Of a stretch of 64,000 nucleotides of DNA, positions 56,155 to 64,000 are shown piece after piece. Where the stretch lies: the NCBI RefSeq assembly GCF_000377205.1, contig NZ_KB897905.1, forward strand, positions 678,586 through 742,585, read 5' to 3'. Under the pieces are notes generated by a model. That model was not told where the DNA came from. It did no database searches and worked only from the letters and a program-made list of their open reading frames with translations. The position numbers were made by a program, and so were the translations under genes. Within the stretch, counting starts at the first letter, position 1, and the number at the start of each line of letters is the position of its first letter. The stretch comes from Thioalkalivibrio sp. ALJ3 (lineage in GTDB: Bacteria > Pseudomonadota > Gammaproteobacteria > Ectothiorhodospirales > Ectothiorhodospiraceae).

Positions 56155-57234
56155 CTAGAGCAGGAAAGGCAGTGGGTCGCGCATCGCCTGCCACAGGCCG
56201 CGCAGGTTGTACGGAGCGATCCCGCGCCACTGGCGGGGCTGCCAGAGCAGGTGTTTTACTAGATGGCTGTGCAGGTGGTAGGCGCCGGCCACGGGGGAGG
56301 CGCGCACAAACGAGCCCCCCGCGGCCAGCGCAAAACCCGCCTCGACGAAGTTGATCCCCGCCCACAGCGAGGCCTGCAGGGTGTACCAGAAGCGCGGGTT
56401 GCACTCGAGTACGCGAACGTCCCCGGTCGATTCGTCCACGCGCAGGTCGATATTCGCCACGCCGGTATAGTGCGCCGCCCGAACGATCCGGCGACCGATC
56501 TCCAGCAGCCGCTCGTCGGCGAAAAATTCCAGCGAACAGGGATTCCGGCGCGATTGCAGGAGGTGGCAGACCACCTCCCCATCCCGGGCCAGCAGGCTCA
56601 GGTCCGCGTCGAATCCGGGCGCATATTCCTGCACCACCAACGGGAAGCGGGCATGCCGGCCACCTCGCTCCAGGTGCGCCTCGATATCCTCGAGCCGCTT
56701 CGCCTGAAGGATTCCATGACTGGATTCGCCGTACAGCGGCTTGACCACCAGCGGGAATGTCATCCCGGCATTCTGCAGGCGCTCCAGGTCCTCGGGGCCT
56801 TCCAGGCGCAGCGCCTTTGGACACGGAATTCCGCGGGTCTCCATGAAACGCTGAAAGGCCCATTTGTCGTCCAGCATGCCCAGCACCTCCAGGCTGCTGG
56901 AGGGAAAGGCCGTCACGCCCGGCAGGCGCGGTGCGAGCGCGTGGACTACGCCGGCTCCCAGGATGTCGGCCCCGACAATTCCGTCGATACGGTGCCGTGT
57001 GCAGTAGTCGCGCAGGCGGCCGCCAAAGGTTTCCAGGGTTTCCGGCTGAGTGTCCGGCAGGGGCATGCGCTGGTAGCGATCGCGGTACCGGGAGTGACGT
57101 GCGGCCCCCGGGGACTTGAGCTCCAGCAGGTGGATCTCGGTGCCCATTCGCTGCAGGCAGTACAGCACCTTCAGGGCGAGCGGCGAACCGTCCGAGAGCA
57201 CCGCGACGCGCTGCGGCCTGGTGGTTTCGGTCAT
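56155..57234 (-). CDS. ATP-grasp protein, carbamoyl-phosphate-synthase-like
   Basis: 359 aa. N-terminal Rossmann-like preATP-grasp (VAVLSDGSPLALKVLYCLQR), DIDGIVGADILG-type strand, MLDDKWAFQRFMETRGIPCP, then the ATP-binding FPLVVKPLYGESSHGILQAK and the metal motif NIDLRVDESTGDVRVLECNP. A different branch from the ST-type proteins nearby, resembling PylC/carboxylate-amine ligases. Start at 57234; the upstream frame to 57540 overlaps the GNAT gene and is rejected. Coupled to it by ATGA. Confidence 0.8.
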   Translation of the reverse strand: MTETTRPQRVAVLSDGSPLALKVLYCLQRMGTEIHLLELKSPGAARHSRYRDRYQRMPLPDTQPETLETFGGRLRDYCTRHRIDGIVGADILGAGVVHALAPRLPGVTAFPSSSLEVLGMLDDKWAFQRFMETRGIPCPKALRLEGPEDLERLQNAGMTFPLVVKPLYGESSHGILQAKRLEDIEAHLERGGRHARFPLVVQEYAPGFDADLSLLARDGEVVCHLLQSRRNPCSLEFFADERLLEIGRRIVRAAHYTGVANIDLRVDESTGDVRVLECNPRFWYTLQASLWAGINFVEAGFALAAGGSFVRASPVAGAYHLHSHLVKHLLWQPRQWRGIAPYNLRGLWQAMRDPLPFLL

Positions 57235-57806
57235 ACCGGCAGGCGAAGCTGGATGCGTCGGCGGAACGGGCAGATCTCGATGTAGGAACCGGCAATCCGC
57301 CAGCCGGTTTTCTCGCTCACCCGAATCGAACTCTTGTGGCTGTGCCAAATGCGGCTGTACAAGCGGGTGAAGCCGCGTTGCGACATCAGGTAGGCGGTTT
57401 GTCGTTTTAGCAGGGCTGCATATCCCTGCCCGCGATGCTGGGCCAGGGTGTAAAGCCCGGTGGATTTCGCGGCGCCCTCGGGCAGCCTCCAGCTGCGCCC
57501 CTGGCGTTCGGCCTCGTAGCGTTTGCCCCACCAGTACCACTGCACCGCCACCAGTTCATTGTCGCGAAAAAGGCCGAAGCCCTGGGCCCCTTCACCTCCG
57601 AACTCCCGGCGTTGGAGCATGCCTTCATCCACCACGCCGTCCAGGTCCTCGGGGGTGATCGGCTCGACGCGGATACCGGCGGGCATCTCGACCTCGGGCT
57701 GCGGGAGGTCGATATAAAAGACCTTCCAGTACTGATAATCGCCCAGGCCCAGATGCAGGGCCTCCTTTAAAAGGCTACGCGGACTATAAACATTGACGGT
57801 GGCCAC
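57231..57806 (-). CDS. GNAT-family acetyltransferase-like protein
   Basis: 191 aa. Acetyl-CoA motif TLAQHRGQGYAALLKRQTAY (R/QxxGxA type), preceded by the strand GLFRDNELVAVQWYWWGKRY and followed by RLYSRIWHSHKSSIRVSEKT GW-type C-terminal motif. Substrate unknown; paired with an ATP-grasp protein, so it may acylate the same sugar or amino acid. First gene of a two-gene minus-strand operon. Confidence 0.78.
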   Translation of the reverse strand: MATVNVYSPRSLLKEALHLGLGDYQYWKVFYIDLPQPEVEMPAGIRVEPITPEDLDGVVDEGMLQRREFGGEGAQGFGLFRDNELVAVQWYWWGKRYEAERQGRSWRLPEGAAKSTGLYTLAQHRGQGYAALLKRQTAYLMSQRGFTRLYSRIWHSHKSSIRVSEKTGWRIAGSYIEICPFRRRIQLRLPV

Positions 57807-58119
57807 ACGCTTCCCCCATTGCGAGCTTCGCTGACGACGCGAGTGCTGAACAAAGCGGTCCTGGATTTCTGTGCATGCTACCCCGCTGGCGCGGTTTCAG
57901 GATGGCCTTTGAATCAATCACCTATGGGGCTTGTGCTGGCAAAACGCCCATCATTCTTCAGCAAGCGATTATCAATCAGCGCTTCCCTAGCATATATCGC
58001 GTTGTTGCACTTGTCGGTACGGTTTTTTTGGTACGCGAAAGCCCTTTTCGTGCAGCTTCAAGCTGCTAATCTGAAACGTCCGGATCGGGTGTGTCCTGGC
58101 GCCGGTCGCGCCGCTTGAA
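57807..58119. other. 313-bp gap between divergent operons
   Basis: Promoter region for the GNAT/ATP-grasp pair and for the plus-strand run from 58120. Contains a repeat-end remnant (57964-57990) and two hairpins, cgaaagcccttttcg (58036-58050) and gcagcttcaagctgc (58052-58066). More AT-rich than its surroundings. No clear -35/-10 pair. Confidence 0.4.
57964..57990 (+). repeat. Solo right end of the nested-palindrome repeat
   Basis: gcgattatcaatcagcgctt then ccctag matches the right terminal arm (aatcagtgtttccctag in copy 2). No partner arm nearby. Confidence 0.5.
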
Positions 58120-59370
58120 ATGGGCTCGTATGAAGGGGAGCACGTGCATCCACGAGACTGGGAACGTGCGGATGGTTGCTTGAATGCTGTGGAGGGTGTC
58201 GTGGGTAAAGTCTCGGGGTTGCTGGCATCCGCGCTCTATCGTTCCAACCATATCGTGCGGCACTTTTGCCGCTCCGATGTGTGGGGCCAGTTTCAGGCGG
58301 CCGCCGACCACTATGGTTCGTCAACACCGGTCATCGCCTGGCGGGCGCTGCGGTTGTATGGGGCGGGTCGTTTTCTGCCTGGCGAATCGCTCTGCCGGGG
58401 GCTGCTGGACCCGCGGCTGCCGGTGAACGAGCACCTGGCGCACGTCAGTGAGGAGCGCCTGCACGGGCTCCAGCTCGCGGTAAATTCGCCGCATGCGGCG
58501 ATGTGTCGTGACAAGCTCATGTTCCACGACTTCTGTCGCAGCCATGACTTGCCCGTGCCCGACCTGCTCGGCGTCGTTTCGCGCCATGGTTCGCGCGACG
58601 CCCGGGGGGAGCCTCTCTCCACGTCCGCACAATGGGAGGCCTTCGTGCGCCGGTTGCCCGCATCGTTTCTCGCCAAGCCCAGACATGGGCGTCAGGGATA
58701 CGGGATTACCGCCCTGGGCTTGGGCGCAAGGGGAGGGATCGTACTACCCGACTTTGCCCGGGACGTGGCGGCTCTGGCCGATGATGGCGAGGACCGCATC
58801 CTCGAGCGGCGCCTACAGTGCCACGATCGGGTCGCCGAACTGACCGGCACTCGGTCCATTTCGGCATTGAGGCTGTTTACCCGGGTCAGCCCGGAAGGCG
58901 AACCGGAGGTGCTGGACTGTCACTTCCGGCTGATCGTCGGCGACTCGGTGACCGACAATATCAGCGACCCGCGAACGGGCCGTTTCACGGCCAATGTAGT
59001 GGCCCTGCCGCAGCTCGGCGATGGGAGGCTGGGGAAGGCCTGGACGTTCAATGCCAATGGGCTGGGGTACAAGTGGGTTACCCACCACCCGCGGACGGGC
59101 GTCCTGATCGAAGGCTTCGAGGTCCCGTTCTGGCCGGAAGTGTTGCAACTGGTCAAGACCGCCGCGAGGGACCTGCTGCCGATCCGGACCGCCGGCTGGG
59201 ACGTGGCCCTGACCCCGAACGGCCCGGTCCTGATCGAGGTGAACGAGCGTTTTCAGCATGTCGGGTTCGGTGATGGCATTCAGCGCATCCGGCAGGCCCT
59301 GCTGGCGGACAAGCACTACCTGGAAACCGCTGGCTTCTCGTGTCCCCCTTCGTCTTCGCAGCTGCATTAA
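58120..59370 (+). CDS. Sugar-transfer-associated ATP-grasp protein, third member
   Basis: 416 aa. Same architecture as the tandem pair but distant from them. ATP-site FLAKPRHGRQGYGITALGLG, ERRLQCHDRVAELTGTRSIS, ALRLFTRVSPEGEPEV, and the metal-binding TAGWDVALTPNGPVLIEVNE. A GTG at 58144 with GGGGAG ahead is an alternative start. Likely co-transcribed with the following amidotransferase-like and propeller genes. Confidence 0.8.
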   Translation: MGSYEGEHVHPRDWERADGCLNAVEGVVGKVSGLLASALYRSNHIVRHFCRSDVWGQFQAAADHYGSSTPVIAWRALRLYGAGRFLPGESLCRGLLDPRLPVNEHLAHVSEERLHGLQLAVNSPHAAMCRDKLMFHDFCRSHDLPVPDLLGVVSRHGSRDARGEPLSTSAQWEAFVRRLPASFLAKPRHGRQGYGITALGLGARGGIVLPDFARDVAALADDGEDRILERRLQCHDRVAELTGTRSISALRLFTRVSPEGEPEVLDCHFRLIVGDSVTDNISDPRTGRFTANVVALPQLGDGRLGKAWTFNANGLGYKWVTHHPRTGVLIEGFEVPFWPEVLQLVKTAARDLLPIRTAGWDVALTPNGPVLIEVNERFQHVGFGDGIQRIRQALLADKHYLETAGFSCPPSSSQLH

Positions 59371-59452
59371 CCGCCATGACTATGGTGTCAACTCATTACG
59401 CGAATCGGCGAAACCGCCTCCAGGGCCACCGGTGGCTCTCGCGGAGCACACA

Positions 59453-60919
59453 ATGGCTTTCTTAGAAGTTATCGGTCGCCAGTGCCTGGGGCAGGTGTCG
59501 CATCATCTGGAGTTCGACTGGTTAGCCGGAGGCCCGACGCTCGTCGCGGGCTGGTCATTCGACGGGGCGAGTCTGTCCGTCTCGGCCGATCGGCTCGGAT
59601 TCATCCCGCTGTTCTATGCCCGCGAGGGCAGTCGCCTGATCGTGGCCGACTCCCTGCAGGAGGCCGCGGCGCGCTTGTCGGCCCCCGCCTTTGACGACGA
59701 GGCCATCGCGGTATTCATGGCGCTGGGTTATCTCGTGGGCGACCAGACCCCGCTGGCGGGCGTAAAGGTCCTGATGCCGGGAGAGACCCTGCTGTGGCGA
59801 GAAGGCGTGCTCTCCGGCGAACGCCCCGCCATCCCCCTGATACCTCCATTTTCCGGAGATCCGCACGAGGCGCGGACACGATTCACGGAGCTTTTTGCGC
59901 GGGCGATCGAGCGGCGCGCCGCTGGCGGTGTGGGGCGCCTGCCGCTGTCCGGTGGCCGCGACTCGCGCCATATCTGTCTGGAGCTGGCGCAACAGGACAC
60001 CCCGCCACCCCGAACCCTGGTCCTGCGGGCGAAGAGGGGGGACGAGAGTGGCGTGGCGTGTGCGTTGTCCCAGCACCTGGGCATCGAATGTCAGGTGATC
60101 GACAATCCCCAGGATCGTATCGCCGCGGAGCGACAGAAAAACCGCCTGAACCACTACTCCACCGACGAGAACAGCTGGTACCTCGCGTTGATGCCGCATC
60201 TGGAGGGCCCGGTATTCGATGGCCTGGCCGGCGATGTGTTGTGCAACGGTTCCTATTTCGACGCACGTCTGGCCGAGTGCCTGGATGCCGGTGATCTCGA
60301 AGGGGCGGCAAATCGTGTGTTGATGGCGGGCAGTTACACGTCGTTTCTGAAGCGGACCTTCCAGGATCGCTGGCGCCTGCAGGTCGCTCGTGATGCGATC
60401 ATTCGGGAGCTGGGCGCGCACGTCGGTACGCCCGATCCGGCCAAGTCGTTTGTTTTCTGGAATCGGATTCGCCGCGAGATCGCCCTGTTGCCGATCGCCA
60501 TGGCCGGACAGCAGCAGGCCGTCTGTCTGCCCTATCAAGACCCTGACGTGCTGGAGTTCCTGCTGAGCCTGCCGTGGCAGTCGTTCGCGACGCGCGCGTT
60601 CCACGACGAAGTGATCCGGGGCTGTTATCCCCACGCCGCGCATATCCCGTACAGCCAGAAGGCCACGGGATCACCGCCACGGGTCGAGTGGGCGAGTCTC
60701 AGCCGCCGGGTGTCGCATCTGGCGCGGCCGTTGTTCAACGGCTTTACGCGCCCCGAGCGTGTCGTCGGGTATACCCTCGAGGCCCTGCGCACGGGCCATA
60801 TCCGCCCGCTCACGCCGACCTTCGTCAAGGTGATGCCGCTCCTCCAGGCGGTACAGGAGCTGGGGGTCGACCCTCACTGTCACAAGGCGGCTGCCCACCC
60901 AGCCGGAAAGGCTGCCTGA
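59453..60919 (+). CDS. Asparagine synthase-like protein without a glutaminase Cys
   Basis: 488 aa. The C-terminal PP-loop synthetase domain is present: GGVGRLPLSGGRDSRHICLE (SGGxDS), and FDGLAGDVL as the second active-site segment. The N-terminal half keeps the glutaminase fold pattern (SADRLGFIPLFYAREGSRLI, VFMALGYLVGDQTPLAGVKV), but begins MAFLEVIG with no Cys2. It therefore cannot use glutamine in the usual way and probably takes ammonia or another amine. Such proteins in polysaccharide loci may amidate uronic acids. ATG at 59453 preceded by GCGGAG. Overlaps the next start (TGATG). Confidence 0.83.
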   Translation: MAFLEVIGRQCLGQVSHHLEFDWLAGGPTLVAGWSFDGASLSVSADRLGFIPLFYAREGSRLIVADSLQEAAARLSAPAFDDEAIAVFMALGYLVGDQTPLAGVKVLMPGETLLWREGVLSGERPAIPLIPPFSGDPHEARTRFTELFARAIERRAAGGVGRLPLSGGRDSRHICLELAQQDTPPPRTLVLRAKRGDESGVACALSQHLGIECQVIDNPQDRIAAERQKNRLNHYSTDENSWYLALMPHLEGPVFDGLAGDVLCNGSYFDARLAECLDAGDLEGAANRVLMAGSYTSFLKRTFQDRWRLQVARDAIIRELGAHVGTPDPAKSFVFWNRIRREIALLPIAMAGQQQAVCLPYQDPDVLEFLLSLPWQSFATRAFHDEVIRGCYPHAAHIPYSQKATGSPPRVEWASLSRRVSHLARPLFNGFTRPERVVGYTLEALRTGHIRPLTPTFVKVMPLLQAVQELGVDPHCHKAAAHPAGKAA

Positions 60920-63147
60920 TGCGCCGGCTCGCGCGTCGCAGCACCGTCTGGTTGCTGACCATCCTCGCGCTGGCGCTCGCGACCAGCCAGGCAGCGGCCA
61001 GTGACAGCTCGTTGGGGCGGATGGCGGCGGGTCTGCAGCCCGGGGAGCTGGCCCCCCTCGATGCCGGCTTTCCAGAGGGGTTCCAGCGCTACTACGACTT
61101 CCTGCGCGCCAAGTCGAGCGATCCGGATACCTGGAATGACAGCGCGCACTGGGATGCCAGCCGGCGCCAGGTCTTCATGTATGGCGATCGCGGATCGCGA
61201 CCGGTATTCATTACCTACCGCGAAGACCAGCATGCATGGCAGCACCTGTCCGCCGAGGGTCCGCCCCCCTTCGCGCATGTCTATGGCGGCGTGGCGCTCG
61301 ACCCCGAGCGGGGGCATTACTACAAGATCAGTGCCGGCCGTTCGCAGCGCACCCTGTATCGCTATTCCATTGCGGATGATCGCTGGGAACTCGCGACGCG
61401 CAGTTTGCCCGGGCCCGGCGGGGGGTGGGAACACACCGACCCGATCGAGTGGCACGACGCGCTGGACCAGCTGATCTACCTCCGCGAGAACCAGGTTTAC
61501 GGCCTTCGCGATGGTCGCTGGGTCGAACACGGCAAGGCCGCGGTCGATGGCTATCACTCCTCGGCCCAGTACAACCGCGTGCGCGACGAGATGCTGTTTA
61601 TCGGTGGCAACAAGTCGCGCAACAAGGTCTCCCTGCTGGATGCGAATGGCACAGTGCGTGATCTCGGCGATACGCCGTTCGTGTTCGGGATCATGAACGA
61701 GAGCCTGACCTACGACCCGCAAACGGGGAACTACCTCGTGCTGCGGGCCGGCCGTGTACGCGAGTTGTGGGAGCTCGATCCGGACAAGGACGAATGGCGC
61801 AAGGCTGCGGACTGGAGCGGCCAGCGCTGGCCATTCGACCGCTATGGCGGGATCGTGCCGGTGCCGATTGACGACCACGGGGTGGTCCTCTGGCTCAACC
61901 AGGCCGGCCCTTTGCTGCACCGGCACCAGTCTGCGTTCAGCCAGGAGCGATCGGGGGCCGACACCCTGCCCCCGGCCGAACCCCGCGCGGCGTTCCTGAA
62001 GGTTTCGGCCAGTGCGCCAGCGCCCGCGTCGGAGGGGCGCTCAAAGCTTTACGACATTGCCGAGACGCTGGAGCCTGGCGAGTTCCGCCGTGTCGAAACC
62101 CGGCTGCCGGAAGGTGTGCCGGACATGGCGCGAATGAACAACACCCAGTGGCACGACCCGGACAAGCGCGGCACGTTCGGGGTGGGGTGGACCGACCGCC
62201 ATATCTTCGATCCGGAGACCGGGCGGCTGTTCAATATCCTGATGCGGGACAATTCCGTCCGCTCGGTGACCTGGCTGGAGCCGGATCTGTCCTGGACCGG
62301 CGTCGTAGCCCCGCCGGGCCTCGACTATGACGGGGGCGAACGGCGTCCGTACAACCGCCTGATGGATGGCGGTGATGGCTACATGTACTTTTCGCCGAGC
62401 GAACCTCGTCGATCCGATATTGGACGTCTGGTGCGCGCCCCGTACACCGATCCGACCGCCTGGGAAGAAGTGGGTCTGGGCGCGGGCCAGGGCAATGCGC
62501 ACGCGGTGGGCGACCACTCCACCGTGTGGCATCCCGATATCGAGAAATTCGTCCTCTACACGCTGGGGTCTGCCAGCTACGACCACCTGCCGGGCGACGG
62601 CATCGAGGCCCACACGATGGGGCAGGTCCGTGTCTGGGGGCATGGTGACCGGGCGTGGACCTATCCCCGGAATCATCCGGACTACCGGGGCCCCGAGGGC
62701 CGCACCCAGTCCTCCGGATATGGCGGGACCATGCTCTACAACCCGGTCCACCGCGAGGTACTGATCTACGGCGGGATGACCCAGTACGGTGGCAACCACC
62801 GACGCGGGGCCGAGGCCACGGCCACCATCGACCGCGAGGGCCGATTCCAGCGGCACGGGGCCTCCGGACAGGCCTATGTTGCCGGCGGCAGCCGGCTGAC
62901 CTATCACCCGAAGACCGGGGACTACATCCTGTTGCAGAACAATGCCCGGCAGATGTACATCGGCGATCCGCCCCGCGGCAAACCCTGGCGGCTCCTGTAC
63001 AACTGGCAAGATGTGGACTTTGCCGATCGCCCGTTTGACCGCTACGAGAACTGGCATCGGGTCACCCCGCTGCCGGGAACGGACGTGCTGATCTGGTCCG
63101 ACCTGCGCCGCGGGATCATCCTGCAGCGCCTGCCCGAAAGCGACTAG
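60919..63147 (+). CDS. Secreted Kelch-like beta-propeller protein
   Basis: 742 aa with a signal peptide (STVWLLTILALALATSQAAA). Two propeller-like halves: about 60-330 (RRQVFMYGDRGSRPVFITYR, DEMLFIGGNKSRNKVSLLDA) and about 390-735 (VDHSTVWHPDIEKFVLYTLG-like sequence, HREVLIYGGMTQYGGNHRRG). The GG-plus-Tyr/Trp pattern is that of Kelch repeats, with a low-complexity Ala/Pro linker near residue 350. Probably extracellular sugar or protein binding. It is coupled to the amidotransferase-like gene, so it may bind or process the modified polymer. No enzyme residues identified. Confidence 0.75.
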   Translation: MRRLARRSTVWLLTILALALATSQAAASDSSLGRMAAGLQPGELAPLDAGFPEGFQRYYDFLRAKSSDPDTWNDSAHWDASRRQVFMYGDRGSRPVFITYREDQHAWQHLSAEGPPPFAHVYGGVALDPERGHYYKISAGRSQRTLYRYSIADDRWELATRSLPGPGGGWEHTDPIEWHDALDQLIYLRENQVYGLRDGRWVEHGKAAVDGYHSSAQYNRVRDEMLFIGGNKSRNKVSLLDANGTVRDLGDTPFVFGIMNESLTYDPQTGNYLVLRAGRVRELWELDPDKDEWRKAADWSGQRWPFDRYGGIVPVPIDDHGVVLWLNQAGPLLHRHQSAFSQERSGADTLPPAEPRAAFLKVSASAPAPASEGRSKLYDIAETLEPGEFRRVETRLPEGVPDMARMNNTQWHDPDKRGTFGVGWTDRHIFDPETGRLFNILMRDNSVRSVTWLEPDLSWTGVVAPPGLDYDGGERRPYNRLMDGGDGYMYFSPSEPRRSDIGRLVRAPYTDPTAWEEVGLGAGQGNAHAVGDHSTVWHPDIEKFVLYTLGSASYDHLPGDGIEAHTMGQVRVWGHGDRAWTYPRNHPDYRGPEGRTQSSGYGGTMLYNPVHREVLIYGGMTQYGGNHRRGAEATATIDREGRFQRHGASGQAYVAGGSRLTYHPKTGDYILLQNNARQMYIGDPPRGKPWRLLYNWQDVDFADRPFDRYENWHRVTPLPGTDVLIWSDLRRGIILQRLPESD

Positions 63148-63151
63148 GCGC

Positions 63152-64000
63152 TCAGTCGCCCCAGCCGAGCGTCAGCCGATGGGCGTAGGGGCCCGGGTGC
63201 AAGGGCTTGGGCGGCAATGCGCAGCCCAGCCCCGGGATTGTCGAGGGCAGCGGAACACTGACGATCGAGGGCCCGGAGGCAGGAAACAGGACCTCGGTCC
63301 ACTGGCGTGTCAGGGGGTCCTGCTGCTGAAAGCGCCGCGCGGGGGGAGGTTGATCGGCGACCAGCGCATGGCCACCCGGATTCAGGTAGTGGACCGGATC
63401 TTCACCCCGGCATTCGAGCCGGATCTCCTGGCGCAGTGAGGGTCCCGCGGGGTCAAGCCACAGCGTGATGGCCCCGAACAGGGCCGACGAGCGTGGGCGT
63501 CGCAAGGCCGCGCCGCGCCCCAGGGCCCCGTCGAACCAGCGCCAGTCCAGCGCCGCAAGGCCGCGCCTCCAGAGGGTGCGGGCCGCTGCGCGCACCACGG
63601 GCACCGCCCGGCCGCCGTCCAGCTGTATTCGCACGGCAGGCGCCGCCGCGTCGACCGCAACCGAGCGAAAATCCGCCAGGGCCCAGAGCTGGTCCCCAAT
63701 CTGAAACAGGGGTACCCACCCGGCCAGGGCCGGGCTGCGCGACAATGATTCGGCGCTGACCCTCACCGGTGGCGGGCACAAGACCCGGTCGCGATAGCGG
63801 ACATGAACGGGCTGACCGCCTGCGTAGCGCAACTCGGCTGTATCTCGGCTGTAGGCCTGGGGCGCCTGCCCGCGGGTACTGATGATGGCGCACAAGTCCG
63901 GCCCCGCCTGGGCGCGCAGCACACCCGCCTGAGCGTCCTGCTGGCAGACATCTGTGCGCCCTCCTGCCCACTGGAGGCCCGCGATCTCTCCGGGGATCCC
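63152..64000 (-). CDS. Hypothetical protein, 5' part beyond window
   Basis: Open from the stop at 63152 to base 64000, at least 282 codons, without a convincing start; the gene runs on to the right. Not recognised. Contains YRDRVLCPPPVRVSAESLSR, SALFGAITLWLDPAGPSLRQ, VHYLNPGGHALVADQPP. Alternating beta-rich segments suggest an exported or beta-sandwich protein. It converges with the propeller gene, 4 bp between stops. Confidence 0.65.
   Translation of the reverse strand, partial: GIPGEIAGLQWAGGRTDVCQQDAQAGVLRAQAGPDLCAIISTRGQAPQAYSRDTAELRYAGGQPVHVRYRDRVLCPPPVRVSAESLSRSPALAGWVPLFQIGDQLWALADFRSVAVDAAAPAVRIQLDGGRAVPVVRAAARTLWRRGLAALDWRWFDGALGRGAALRRPRSSALFGAITLWLDPAGPSLRQEIRLECRGEDPVHYLNPGGHALVADQPPPARRFQQQDPLTRQWTEVLFPASGPSIVSVPLPSTIPGLGCALPPKPLHPGPYAHRLTLGWGD

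Overview
The window is dense, high-GC gammaproteobacterial chromosome. Phosphoribulokinase at 19229-20119 implies Calvin-cycle autotrophy. Together with the gene set and codon bias this fits an Ectothiorhodospiraceae-type chemolithoautotroph such as Thioalkalivibrio. That placement is inference; no rRNA or tRNA gene is present to test it.

Layout. 1-14.8 kb is housekeeping: glmU (C-terminal part) and glmS, a small unknown gene, dtd-pip, ttcA with a lipid A acyltransferase, glnA with a complete NtrC/sigma-54 control region, a CDF metal exporter, glyQS, a plsC-type acyltransferase. 14.9-22.0 kb is mostly minus strand: tcdA, a TatD hydrolase, tas, a FIST sensor protein, cbbP and an SLC13/RCK anion transporter. 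22.2-30.9 kb holds a tandem UspA protein, uup, a chemoreceptor with a possible sigma-28 promoter, tmcA, an SDR and a cold-shock gene. 31.1-40.8 kb carries murJ, then the ribF-ileS-lspA-fkpB-ispH cluster, purU and a periplasmic trypsin-like protease.

From 40.8 kb to the right edge the content is accessory and concerned with the cell surface. A minus-strand HPr-rel-A-type cassette (nucleotidyltransferase, HprK-like kinase, PqqD-like protein) follows a Tat-like exported protein, a methyltransferase and a double-VanZ membrane protein. Next is an exopolysaccharide locus: beta-helix protein, tviB, wecB, two polysaccharide deacetylases, a FemAB/GNAT protein, four ATP-grasp proteins (two a tandem duplication), a GNAT protein, an asparagine-synthase-like protein and a secreted propeller protein. 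No exosortase, Wzx/Wzy or glycosyltransferase is visible, so the locus probably continues beyond 64 kb.

The most unusual signal is a family of about 270-314 bp nested-palindrome repeats with four full copies (746-1059, 23186-23455, 32703-32987, 49429-49695) and several truncated derivatives. All four full copies end 8-38 bp before a start codon, in the same orientation to the downstream gene. Their terminal arms covary, one copy carries its inner 95-bp module inverted between inverted repeats, and the size classes differ by three indels of exactly 15 bp. I do not recognise this as a named family.
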